Below, in pieces: positions 35,909-46,267 of a stretch of DNA of 64,000 nt. The stretch covers positions 65,565,242 to 65,629,241 of the forward strand of contig NC_134401.1 in NCBI RefSeq assembly GCF_050003625.1, given 5' to 3'. The position numbers were made by a program, and so were the translations under genes. The stretch's first letter is position 1. Each line of letters opens with the position of its first letter. The DNA comes from Haematobia irritans. Lineage: Eukaryota > Arthropoda > Insecta > Diptera > Muscidae. The notes under the pieces were generated by a model, which worked only from the letters and a program-made list of their open reading frames with translations, made no database searches and was not told the DNA's origin.

Positions 35909-37321
35909 TTCCCTATTGCTTTTTTGCAGGAGAACAAAGCTACCGTGGCTTTTCTCGCCCTCTCTACAATATTAAGCCTAAAATTCAGCTTCCTGTCCAA
36001 AATAACGCCAAGGTATTTTGCACACTCACCAAAGGGAATTTCAGTACCCCCAAGGAAATGGGCCTAACTGTGGAAGTTTTGCGATCTTTGCAGTACATGA
36101 CTAGTTCTGTCTTTGGTGGATTTACACCAAGACCATTATCTTTCGCCCATTCCTCAGTCATCCGGAGAGCTCTCTGTATACTATCTCTGATTGTGGATGG
36201 GAATTTTCCCCTGACTGCTAGCGCCACATCATCTGCGTATGCCACCACTTTTATCCTTTCTTTTTCTAGGGAAACCAGAAGGTTGTTTATAGCAACATTC
36301 CAAAGAAGAGGTGATAGAACTCCTCCTTGAGGAGTGCCTCTGTTCACACACCTTTGTATGTTTGCTTGTCCTAGTGTGGCTGAAATGCGTCTCTTCCTTA
36401 GAAGTTCGTCTAACAGCCTAAGTATACCTGGATCAACATTCAGAGTTGTCAGTCCATTTAATATCGAGCTCGGATGGACATTATTGAACGCCCCTTCGAT
36501 GTCTAGAAACGCCACGATTGTGTATTCTTTGACAGATAGTGAGCTTTCAATAAAGCTGACTAGTTCATGCAATGCGGTCTCAGTCGACCTGCCCTTCGAG
36601 TATGCATGCTGTCGTTTCGAGAGCAAACTTGAATCCACGCTAGTTCTAAGATACATGTCTATCATCCTCTCCAGGGTCTTAAGTAGGAATGAGGATAAGC
36701 TGATTGGTCGGAAATCCTTCGCACTCGAGTGAGAGGCTTTTCCTGCTTTAGGTATGAAGACGACTTTTGTTTCCCTCCACTTTTCTGGAATATATGCTAA
36801 GTTTACACATCGTTTATATATCACCGTCAACCAGGGGATAATTCTTTCAGCCACTGCCTGTAACTCCGCCGGAGTAATTCCATCAGGTCCAGGGGATTTC
36901 AATGGTCCAAAGCTATTTAAAGCCCATTTTATTCTAGATTTCGACACAATTTCCTAGATAGGAAATGATCGCTGAGCCTCTGTTACACCGCCGGAACATG
37001 GTTCAACCGTCTGATTTCCAGGGAAGTGTGTATCCAAAAGTACCTCCAACGTCTCCTCACTGGACGTTGTCCAATTTCCCTCCGATGTTTTAATGAAACC
37101 TGGAGCGGTGTTAGTGGATGCTAGTACCCTCCGTAGTCTGGAAGCCTCTGACGTATTCTCAATGCGGCTACAGTAATCATCCCAAGAGTTTTGTTGAAAC
37201 CTTCTCAGTTCTCGTTTATATGCTCTCAGCAGATTCATCTTGTAAGTGTCCCAATCCTCCGGAGCTCTTGTGGACTTTGCTTTGTTAAAGAGCTTCCTGC
37301 AGGATTTCCTCATATTACTTA
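35909..37321 (-). pseudogene. LINE ORF2: reverse transcriptase domain
   Basis: RT motifs on the minus strand: KSPGPDGITPAEL, KDFRPISLSSFLLKTLERM, AFLDIEGAFNNV (motif A Asp), RGTPQGGVLSPLLWN and VVAYADDVALAV (motif C YADD). Upstream is the linker with KSCRKLFNKAKSTRAPEDW. An in-frame TAG (36955-36957) follows RSFPI, and another frameshift lies near 36010 before CKKAIG. The enzyme would copy the LINE RNA at a nicked target. SINEs with the same 3' end were probably mobilised by relatives of this element. Confidence 0.88.
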
Positions 37322-37659
37322 GGTTAGGTTAGGTTAGGTGGCAGCCCGATGTATCAGGCTCACTTAGACTATTCAGTCCCTTGTGATACCACATTGGTGA
37401 ACTTCTCTCTTATCACTGAGTGCTGCCCGATTCCATGTTAAGCTCAATGACAAGGGACCTCCTTTTTATAGCCGAGTCCGAACGGCGTTTCACATTACAG
37501 TGAAACCACTTAGAGAAGCTTTGAAGCCCTCAGAAATGTCACCAGCATTACTGAGGTGGGATAATCCACCGCTGAAAAATTTTTTGGGTTTCGGTCGAAG
37601 CAGGAATCGAACCCACGACCTTATGTATGCAAGGCGGGCATGCTAACCATTGCACCACC
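37322..37659 (-). mobile_element. tRNA-headed SINE inserted in LINE ORF2
   Basis: A 338-bp full copy with a perfect 10-bp target duplication ATATTACTTA (37312-37321 and 37660-37669). The tail is AGGTTAGGTTAGGTTAGG on the plus strand. The A box and the B box (GGTTCGATTCC) are intact on the minus strand. Confidence 0.92.
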
Positions 37660-38050
37660 ATATTACTTAACTCCGTAGTCCACCATGGCGGCCGATTTTT
37701 CCCCTTGGCTTTTCTCTAGGGCAAGCAGCTTTCAGTGAAATGTTGAAGGCCTTAGTAATCCGCTCCACTGCGTGTTCGATATCTTGCACAGTACTCATAT
37801 TTGTCTCCGGCATTTCCGGTATCATCAAATTGAACGATTCCCTATACCTATTCCAATCAGCTTTTCTAACATTTGGCGGAAATATGGTCTTTGAAGTACG
37901 AACAGCCAATCTGAAACTGATGTAGCGATGATCTGAGAAGCTATGTTCCCTCAAAACTTGCCACTCATCTTATCATTCAGTTCCGGAGAGGTCAACGTGA
38001 CGTCCAAAACCTCTTGTCTGTTCCTGGTAACGAAGGTTGGTGCATCATCA
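37660..38050 (-). pseudogene. LINE ORF2: end of the endonuclease domain
   Basis: The minus-strand frame reads APTFVTRNRQEVLDVTLTS, then SFSDHRYISFRL, the SDH catalytic motif region of an APE-type endonuclease, followed by the linker RPNVRKADWNRYRESF-like sequence. A small frameshift lies near 37955. The 5' two-thirds of the endonuclease are missing, lost with the left end of the MITE now at 38050. Confidence 0.75.
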
Positions 38051-38764
38051 AATCATTCGTAAAAATAAACAAAATCCGAACTAAAATCAAGTTTCCTCAA
38101 AATTAGTAAAATTTCTTATAAAATGATAATTGCGACTTTCTTTATAATAGAAAGTTTTTCATACATCCGAACAACACTTGGCATAGAAAAATATTTTAGT
38201 TCATTCGTACTAAGAAGTATGCAATCCTTTCAAAACTTAAGGAAACACACTTGTTAGAATATAGGAAATTTTCCTATATTTCTATTGTCTACCTGTAATC
38301 GATACCTGTCATCGTAATCGATGTGTTTGCGCGTGGGTGTAATCGATATGTTTGCGCCTGGGTTGTTTTTTTAGTTGGAATCGCGTTGTTGTGGTATACG
38401 GAGAGATTGTTAAAAAATAATATGGTAAAATAATATAATAAATAACAAATAAAATATATAAAATATTTGTTATTTTAAATTAGTGAGAAAAATGTTAGTT
38501 TTTTGAAAATAAATCTATCAATGTTCACTTCATTTGTCTTGATTTTGGAATCTTCAATTATCAGGTAATATTCAGTTACGCTAACCTTTTGTATCAAAAA
38601 TGGTTTATGATATTTTATATTTGTAGGTATTGAAATTGCAAAAGGAGGACAAAATCGTTAGGCAGCAACTTATTAAAAGTGAAAAGTACAAGAAGAAGAA
38701 AAAGTGCGTTTTACAGTTGATAATATCACATGGAAATTGGAAATAGTGGAATAATAAACAAATA

Positions 38765-39699
38765 AAGGGTGATTCTTTTGAGGTTAGGATTTTCATGCAT
38801 TAGTATTTGACAGATCACGTGGGATTTCAGACATGGTGTCAAAGAGAAAGATGCTCAGTATGCTTTGACATTTCATCATGAATAGACTTACTAACGAGCA
38901 ACGCTTGCAAATCATTGAATTTTATTACCAAAATCAGTGGCAGAAAATCCGCTTTTTTATCGACAAATTTTGTTCAGCGATGAGGCTCATTTCTGGTTGA
39001 ATGGCTACGTAAATAAGCAAAATTGCCGCATTTGGAGTGAAGAGCAACCAGAAGCCGTTCAAGAACTGCCCATGCATCCCGAAAAATGCACTGTTTGGTG
39101 TGGTTTGTACGCTGGTGGAATCATTGGACCGTATTTTTTCAAAGATGCTGTTGGACGCAACGTTACGGTGAATGGCGATCGCTATCGTTCGATGCTAACA
39201 AACTTTTTGTTGCCAAAAATGGAAGAACTGAACTTGGTTGACATGTGGTTTCAACAAGATGGCGCTACATGCCACACAGCTCGCGATTCTATGGCCATTT
39301 TGAGGGAAAACTTCGGAGAACAATTCATCTCAAGAAATGGACCGGTAAGTTGGCCACCAAGATCATGCGATTTGACGCCTTTAAACTATTTTTTGTGGGG
39401 CTACGTCAAGTCTAAAGTCTACAGAAATAAGCCAGCAACTATTCCAGCTTTGGAAGACAACATTTCCGAAGAAATTCGGGCTATTCCGGCCGAAATGCTC
39501 GAAAAAGTTGCCCAAAATTGGACTTTCCGAATGGACCACCTAAGACGCAGCCGCGGTCAACATTTAAATGAAATTATCTTCAAAAAGTAAATGTCATGGA
39601 CCAATCTAACGTTTCAAATAAAGAACCGATGAGATTTTGCAAATTTTATGCGTTTTTTTTTAAAAAAAAAAGTTATCAAGCTCTTAACAAATCACCCTT
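38765..39699 (+). mobile_element. DD41D mariner, internally deleted copy A
   Basis: A 935-bp copy with ends AAGGGTGATTCTTTTGAGG and CTTAACAAATCACCCTT, flanked by TA. Compared with the 1305-bp copy at 51374-52678 it lacks about 370 bp of the coding region, joined at a 2-bp overlap (TG) at 38937-38941. Confidence 0.9.
38879..39590 (+). pseudogene. DD41D mariner transposase, deleted copy A
   Basis: The first 20 codons (MNRLTNEQRLQIIEFYYQNQ) are joined out of frame to the catalytic half beginning AENPLFYRQILFSDEAHF. The helix-turn-helix DNA-binding domain is gone. The last catalytic Asp is also changed: TPLNYFLWG instead of TPLDYFLWG. Confidence 0.9.
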
Positions 39700-39729
39700 T
39701 ATTTCAAGGACAGTCGATACTGTTGATTC

Positions 39730-39917
<188 letters not shown>

Positions 39918-40532
39918 TTGTCTTTTATTGAAGATAAATTGCTTATATAAATAAATAACATTGTATCTAAAAACGAAGGTAAGCAGTTCTAATTATGAAG
40001 TAAAAGTTTTACCACAAATATGTAAGATTTGTCCAAATGAATGAAAAAATTTCAATAAAATCATTCCATATACTATCATATCACTGTGATTGTTTTTTAA
40101 TTGTAAATTAAAATACTGGAGCTGATGATTTGAGAAAAATTGAATTTGACTTGTTCTTTTTTTATATCTATATATATTTTACACTTCATGTGGTTCTGTA
40201 TCCCCGTGTTCGATATATAACTAGCGAATGGGTTGACAAAGTTATGTATTCCTGCAAATTTCTCCCGTCACATAGACATGAAGCACAAAAGAAAAAACAT
40301 TCAGCGAGCATATACATATGAATTCAAATCAGTTAAATTTTTTCATTCTGTAGTATAGTGGTACATAAATATAGGAAAATGTTAACTAATATATGGAATG
40401 CATTATACCTAATTTCTACGAAAATCACATCGTTCAAACAAATAAAAATGTCTTTGGCGCTATACGAAGTTCAACTTTCTTCACAATGAGTTCATTTTAA
40501 CTTAAAGAAGGGGTCACTTTTTTCTGGGTGTA

Positions 40533-41226
40533 GGTTTAGCCGGTATGTCTTTTTTATCGACTAACTCCAAAGCGGCTCCTTCCCAAACTTCACCAATTAG
40601 CATCAATGCAGCTTTAAAGCAATCCATAGACCTCTGGTCCGCAAAAGCTATTAACTTATATCGTCCTTGATACCATCCAGCATCTTGCCGTCGAGGACTT
40701 GGTCCGGGAAACTTTTTTGCACCTCTGAGTAGACACCAGACGTCGCGTTCTCAATTTCCCCCCATTTTTGCCTTGGAATCATACCGTACAATGCTCCTTT
40801 ATTAATAATAGCCATCACAAGGCTGTCTTTTGCAACTGAGGCAAACGATCTTTGATCCCGTTTAGAGGATGGCAGCTCATCCGGTGATCGTTCCCTTTTT
40901 CCAGCTTCAAGAATTCCTAGAGCCCATATTAAGGAATCGCTTTGCTTAGCCGACAACGTGCTTGGGTCGACTGATCCTAATTTCTTCAGGATAAACAAAG
41001 CATTTCTTCGTTCCTTGAATCTCTTTCGAGAGGGATTGCCTTCTTTTGATGTCGTCACCTTAGAAAAGGTTCGACTTGCCAAAGTGTCACCGCGTGTCGA
41101 CCCGTCTACAGGTCGACTAATTGGGCCTGACTCTTGGTCGCTGCCCAAATTTATAACTTCAGTCGTTACCAGTCCACTGGGCCCTGAAGTTAGGAACCCA
41201 GTGGATGACTTTGAATTTCGCTGCAT
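40533..41226 (-). pseudogene. LINE ORF1 (gag-like)
   Basis: It starts MQRNSKSSTGF at 41226, with a Ser/Thr/Pro-rich N-terminus, a basic stretch (GNPSRKRFKERRN) and then a domain with SLVMAIINKGALYGMIP, RQKWGEIENATSGVYSE and, after a frameshift near 40700, YKLIAFADQRSMDCFKAAL and IGEVWEGAALELVDKKDIP. This resembles the DUF4780-like ORF1 domain of LOA-type fly LINEs, thought to bind the element's RNA. It is interrupted at 40532 by the large MITE; any C-terminal zinc knuckles are lost. Confidence 0.7.
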
Positions 41227-41340
41227 GGTGGTTTATTATTTCCACCACACGTGAAATTCGTAATAAGTACTTATTACGATGAAATACTCCGCTATTGAAT
41301 TGAATAATTAAAATTGTTAAAAATTAACACCATGTAATGA
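41227..41340 (-). promoter_or_regulatory. LINE ORF1 leader with palindrome and hairpin
   Basis: A perfect 22-bp palindrome centred on AAGTACTT lies at 41258-41279. A 5-bp GGTGG/CCACC hairpin lies immediately before the ORF1 ATG (about 41227-41248). Both are in the presumed 5' UTR, on the minus strand. Confidence 0.45.
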
Positions 41341-42300
41341 AATATAATTTTTTACTTCTTCATTTGAGCTTGTAACTTACCATATTTGGGGGCATTTTAT
41401 CAAATGGTGTAAGGAATTCAACTTTTCTTTGTAAAACGTATCTCAACTTTTCTTTGGAAAACGTATCTCATAAAATTTGTACCTGAAACAATTAGAGAAA
41501 TAATGAAGTATTCTATATAAACTCATAAAACTGTGTTGTTAAATATTCTAGTTGAAAGAAAGACAAAGTTTTAATATAAAACTTACCAATTCTCTATTAA
41601 ATTGTACGATGAGGGGAAATATAAAAAGTTGTCCAAATTTATTTGGGTTACTCTGAAATTAAATGTTTATTTTTTACATTAATTAAAATTATTAAATAGG
41701 TTTCCAAAGAATCTAATGAAAAAAATAATAATATGCATAAAAATATTATGGTTAAAAGAAAGTTAAAGAATCCTTACCATTAACTTATTACAATCAAAGG
41801 AGTACTAAAAATTTTTCCAAATTTTTAAGAGGTTATTCTGAATTTAAATATTTGTTTTTTACATTAAAAATATTAAATTGGTTTCCAAAAATTTGATTAA
41901 AGAAATACTAAAATAAGGTATTAAAAACCTGTAATTTTGATGATACAAAGGTCATAAAAACGTAAATATTCTAGTTGAACGAAAGCCAATTTTTAAAAGA
42001 AAACTTACCAATTCTCTATTTTTTAAATTTGTTCGAATCCATCTGGAGTTGCTCTAAAATTAAATATTGCTTTTACAACAAAGAAAAACATTAAACTGCT
42101 TTCCAAAAAGTTAATTAACAAATAATAATATACATAAAAAAATTCTTTTTAAAAGAAAGCCATATGAAAAAAATACTTACCAACTTATGACTAAACTATA
42201 CGCTGAGATATAACAAAAATTTTCCAAATTCATCTGGAATTGAGTATTAATCTTTTACATTGAATAATGAAAATTTCAATGCACTTTTAATTTCAACATA
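41341..42300 (-). repeat. Diverged tandem array of ~170-230-bp units with splice-donor-like sites
   Basis: Four to five diverged units. Each contains, on the minus strand, a GGTAAG (41376, 41582, 41773, 42004, 42176), preceded by a segment related to AGAGTAACCCAGATGAATTTGG and a TTTAATTTCAG-like string. The array lies upstream of LINE ORF1 on the same strand and may be its 5' UTR or a pre-existing repeat. Confidence 0.6.
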
Positions 42301-43647
42301 TTTTACTAAATATTCTTAATAACTTTTTTCTAAACTACCGATAAAATATTAATAACTTTAATTTAAAAGGTTTAATAAAGAAACACCAATATATGTCTCA
42401 AAAATCCAAAATATTCCATGCCTTTATATTCCCTTGTTGCATACCTGCTTGAAAGATGCAACAACCCACGCCAACGCCAACTATACAACTGAAGCATGCC
42501 AAACAAAACCAAGCAAAGCCAAAACATTCCAACAAAAACAGATGTGCCTTTATTGAAAACAACTCCTCATCCAGCCAAATAAACCATCCACGAATAACGA
42601 ACACACACACAAACCACTAAATGAACAAAAATAAAAACAACCCCACGCTCATTTATACACAACAAAACTCAAGTTACATCATCTTTACATTAATCACATT
42701 CCACTATTCCGATAAACATCTCTGTACTATGCATTAGTTCATCGCATCTGCTGACAATTTACTCTAAGAATAATATTCGTAAAGGCACACCAGTTTATGA
42801 ACGATGAAACGTTTAACTTAAAATTTGCAAAATTTTCATGAAATGTTATATACCATTTTTGACGAAAATGTCTATAAATTTAATTACATGTGAACTAAAA
42901 TTATTTCATTGGGTAATTTTTTACCAACAATTATTAACTATAGGAATTGTCAGTAAGAAATTGCTATCCACTTTCAAGTTCATTTTTCGTAAAAAAATAT
43001 TTTCTCATACAAAAAAATCTTATAGAAATTGCACTTATTATTTAGAAAATACTTTACATTTCACAAGTAGTTTTATAGCATGATAAACGAATTTTTAACT
43101 ACCAGTTAAGAAATTTTTTAAGGAAATTTCCATCGTATTTTGTAGGGCATGAACTAGAGGATTGCTACTTAGAATTTGTAAAATTTCCCTCCGAGTAGTT
43201 AATTTTCGTTGAAGATGCGAAAAATGCACTAAAATTATGGAAATTTCTTGTAATAAATTATTGTAAAAATCTTCTTAAATTTACGAGACACTTTTTTTCT
43301 GTGTATAAATTTTGTTCTGGTTAGGGCGAAAAAATATCCAGGTTTTCTTGTTTCATGTCGGCTGACATACATCTTATCCAGTAGTGGGTTTTTTGTGCAA
43401 TTTAACTGTTTCTTTTAGAAATGTAGCCTAATAAAAATATTTCTAAATTAAGCTTAACAAACCAACAGCGTTAGAAATTAGCGTCTGATTTTGTATTGTT
43501 TAAGGACATCTCAATACATTAGCCATACCAGAGCTACTTGGCAGTAGATTTTCATCACTTGAACCAATGGGAATCCCCATAAATGGCTCTGTGTTGAAAT
43601 TTGCACTCATTTTAATTTTGATGACGTTGAAGTGGATCGGAAGGAAT
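42301..43647. other. Intergenic DNA, possible MITE remnant at right
   Basis: A CA/AAC-rich non-repetitive patch at 42410-42640 is unlike its neighbours. The TTTTTTTCTGTGTA at 43300-43313 is a typical right terminus of the CACAGAAAAA-type MITE, with related words (AAAATTTCC, AACTACC) upstream, but its left end is unclear. No gene seen. Confidence 0.35.
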
Positions 43648-43660
43648 TAGACATAGCTTA

Positions 43661-43721
43661 GGTTAGGTTAAAGTGGCAGCCCGATTAAGATTCAGGCTCA
43701 CTTAGACTATTCAGTCCATTG
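43661..43721 (-). mobile_element. 61-bp LINE 3' tag with templated filler
   Basis: Matches the last 60 bp of the LINE (CTGAATAGTCTAAGTGAGCC ... CTGCCACTTTAACCTAACC on the minus strand). It is flanked by the 13-bp duplication TAGACATAGCTTA (43648-43660 and 43742-43754). Between the truncated 5' end and the second duplication are 20 bp (43722-43741) that are an exact inverted copy of the downstream flank 43755-43774. Confidence 0.85.
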
Positions 43722-43777
43722 TGCTTGTACGTGTTTTGTTGTAGACATAGCTTACAACAAAACACGTACAAGCACAA
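43719..43777. repeat. Perfect 25-bp inverted repeat with 9-nt loop
   Basis: 43719-43743 is exactly complementary to 43753-43777, with GACATAGCT between. It arose with the LINE tag insertion, see the filler at 43722-43741. It is not a transcription terminator or a MITE. Confidence 0.9.
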
Positions 43778-43912
43778 AAAGAAAAAAACAGTATAGAAGT
43801 TTTATTTATTTGACTATGTTCTTTATATAGGATTCGCAAGATTGAAGAGTGTGGCAATACGTGTGAAATAAAACAATAAGAATTAGAATAATGCGCATTT
43901 AGTATTTTCGTT

Positions 43913-44011
43913 TTATTTATTTATTTATTTATTTACAAAATTAGACTTATAGTATAATATAAGAATAATATTACAATAGTAGCATTGGCTACAGAGGCCA
44001 TCAGCTAAATT
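43913..44011 (-). mobile_element. 99-bp LINE 3' tag with AAAT-type tail
   Basis: Flanked by an 11-bp repeat ATTTTCGTTTT (left 43902-43912, right about 44012-44022). On the minus strand it ends TTTTGTAAATAAATAAATAA. A 5'-truncated non-LTR insertion of a different LINE from that at 31-41 kb. Confidence 0.7.
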
Positions 44012-44553
44012 TTCGTTTTGGTTTCAGTCATATATTCGAATATTTATAAATACACTTGGGGAGCCATTAAGGCTGTTGATGTAGGTTAGGTTATAAGGGT
44101 AGCCATTATTGCAAGCTCGCATGGAAAATTCATTCCAGTTTGAAAAGGGATGCCCTGTATATAGCCGAGTCCGAACGGTGTGTTACATTAGGAGCAGTGT
44201 TGCCAGGTGATTTTTGAATCTTCCCCCCAAATCTTAAGAAAAAAACGCCTAAATTGGTCTAGAGTTTTTTCAAAAACCCCCAAAAATTTAAGAATGTAAA
44301 AAGTACAAAATGGGTTCCCAAATTTCGTGTAAAAATCCTGTAGTTATACATTTTAAAAATTTAATTGAATAAAAATATATAATAATACGATATCAATTTA
44401 AAAAGCAGGTAAAACAAAATAATTTAATGTATAAATCTTTTAAATAAATTTCGGTTTACAACGTAAAAAAAAACATAAATAAACGAAATTCGGTAAATAT
44501 ATACATTATTATAATTTTAATTTTAAATTTGCTGTTGCAGTCTAAAAATTGTA

Positions 44554-44876
44554 CACTCAAAAAAGCACTTTAGCGCTGTACGAAGTTCGAGACAGGTACA
44601 ATTTTAGTTTACTCATTTGAGAGACTTATGAACTCAATTTAAGCAAACTTCTGCCATTTTAGGAAAATATGAACTATTTAATTTTTTAGTAAAATTGTGC
44701 ACTATATTTGTATACAACTTTTTTTTCTTATTTTTAGTTCACGTCATTAAAGTTAGCAAAAAATTATTCAAATAAGGAACATTTACTCATATTGTGCAAA
44801 ACTTAACTAAAATCAACTAATCTTCATGAACTAAACTAAAGTTCAGTTGGCATTAGAGCCCCTTTTTTTCTGGGTG
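44554..44876. mobile_element. Short CACTCAAAAAAG/CACCCAG MITE
   Basis: A 323-bp element with TA at both edges. Left CACTCAAAAAAGCAC, right TTTTTTTCTGGGTG. Closely similar to the interior and right part of 45605-46140. Confidence 0.8.
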
Positions 44877-44899
44877 TAGGTGTTAAATTATGAGATCCA

Positions 44900-45165
44900 T
44901 AGGTTAGGTGGCAGCCCGTTTTTTAGCTCACTTAGAGTATTCAGTCCATTGTGATACCACTGTGGTGAACTTGTCTCTTACCACTGAGTCCAGCCCGAAT
45001 CTATGTTAAGCTCAATGACAAGGGACCTCTTTTTTATAGCCGAGTCCGAACGGCGTTCCACATTGTAGTGAAACCACTTAGAGAAATTTTGAAACACTCC
45101 AAAATGTCGCCAACATTAATGAGGTGGAATAATCCAGCGCTGAACCATTGCACCACGGTGGCTCC
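44900..45165 (-). mobile_element. SINE lacking its B box
   Basis: The tail side and body are normal, but an internal deletion joins AATCCAGCGCTGAA to CCATTGCACCACGG, removing the B box region (about 70 bp). The copy could not be transcribed from its own Pol III promoter. Confidence 0.8.
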
Positions 45166-45604
45166 CTAAAACCCATAATTGAATGAAAATTTAACTCTAA
45201 AAATGCTTTCAGCTTCTAAGTTAAAATACGATTTCTTTTTTTAACTGTGTCAAATATTAAAAAATTAAATTAAAAAGAAGCAATTGAAAAGGATGATGAA
45301 AATAATGGTAATGCTTTCTTGCTTATATTTAGGAATTTGGGTTGATTTCCTGCATCTTTCTCCCCCAATTTCATGTCAGAATTGTTCAAAATTTGGTTGA
45401 AAATTGCTCCACTTTATGAGGTCTAAGATACTTTTTACCCCCAAAAATCCCCCTAAATAAATGTTACCACTAAAAATACCCCTAAACGTGAAAACCCCCC
45501 TAAATTTGAGGGGAAAACCCCTAACCTGGCAACACTCATTAGGAGTAAAACCTTTGAAACAATCAATAATATCGCCAGCATTAACGAGATAAGATAAAAT
45601 ACCA

Positions 45605-46140
45605 CACCCAAAAAAAAGTGACCCACCGTGGAAGAAAATGTAGGTTTATTTTAGAAAGTTTTAACTAAAATAGTTTTCTAATTGCAGCATGTTACAAATA
45701 AGTTAATACTTTTTGTCAAATTGAAGAAAATTTATTAAAAATAATTAATTTTTTTCTCTTGTTTAAGAAAATTTCATCTGTTGAAAGAAAAAATTGGATA
45801 TAAAAATTGTTAAAATGTCTTTAGCGCTATACGAAATTCATGACAGGTACAAATTTAGTAAAATTTACTCATTTGAGAGACCTATGAACTCAATTTAAGC
45901 AAACTTCTGTCATTTTAGGAAAATATGAACTATTTTATTTTTTTATATGAACTATTTTATTTGTGCACTATATTTGTATACAACTTTTTTTCTTATTTTT
46001 AGTTCACGTCATTAAAGTTAGCAAAAAATTATTCAAATAAGGAACATTTACTCATATTGTGCAAAATTTAACTAAAATCAACTAATCTTCATGAACTAAA
46101 ATAAAGTTCAGTTGGCATTAGAGCCCCTTTTTTCTGGGTG
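45605..46140. mobile_element. CACCCAAAAAAAAGTG-type MITE with CA duplication
   Basis: A 536-bp element with ends CACCCAAAAAAAAGTGACC and TTTTTTCTGGGTG. Both flanks are CA (45603-45604 and 46141-46142). Because it interrupts a recognisable SINE, the pre-insertion sequence can be read and confirms that only two bases are duplicated. Confidence 0.85.
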
Positions 46141-46267
46141 CACTGAAGATGTTTTTGACACTCGCCTTAAACTGGGATTGAACTCATAAACTTTTCGTAT
46201 GCAATGGTGTCATGCCATACATCTAAAATGAAATTAACTGATTTTTGTCATCAATTCTATTAAAGTG

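Larger units (their letters stand above)
44196..45537. mobile_element. Non-autonomous hAT element with nested MITE and SINE
   Basis: Left end CAGTGTTGCCAGG, right end CCTGGCAACACTC. The exact 8-bp duplication ATTAGGAG (44188-44195 and 45538-45545) matches hAT. Subterminal regions contain CCCCCAAAT and CCCCTAAA runs. The interior carries a MITE (44554-44876) and a SINE (44900-45165). No transposase is present. Removing it restores the host SINE. Confidence 0.88.
44079..46220 (-). mobile_element. Old SINE split by two DNA elements
   Basis: Pieces at about 44079-44195, 45538-45604 and 46141-46215 join into one diverged SINE. The blocks TAGCCGAGTCCGAACGG, GCCAGCATTAACGAG and the decayed tRNA head (GGGATTGAACTC ... 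TATGCAATGG) occur in the same order as in the copy at 50344-50684. The interruptions are a hAT element and a MITE. Confidence 0.7.

Noticed and set aside
37318..37340. TTAGG-type telomeric repeats
   Set aside because: The short arrays always adjoin SINE or LINE 3' ends and are flanked by target duplications, so they are element tails.
43719..43777. Strong hairpin as a terminator or microRNA precursor
   Set aside because: The target duplication and flank-derived filler explain it as a by-product of LINE insertion.
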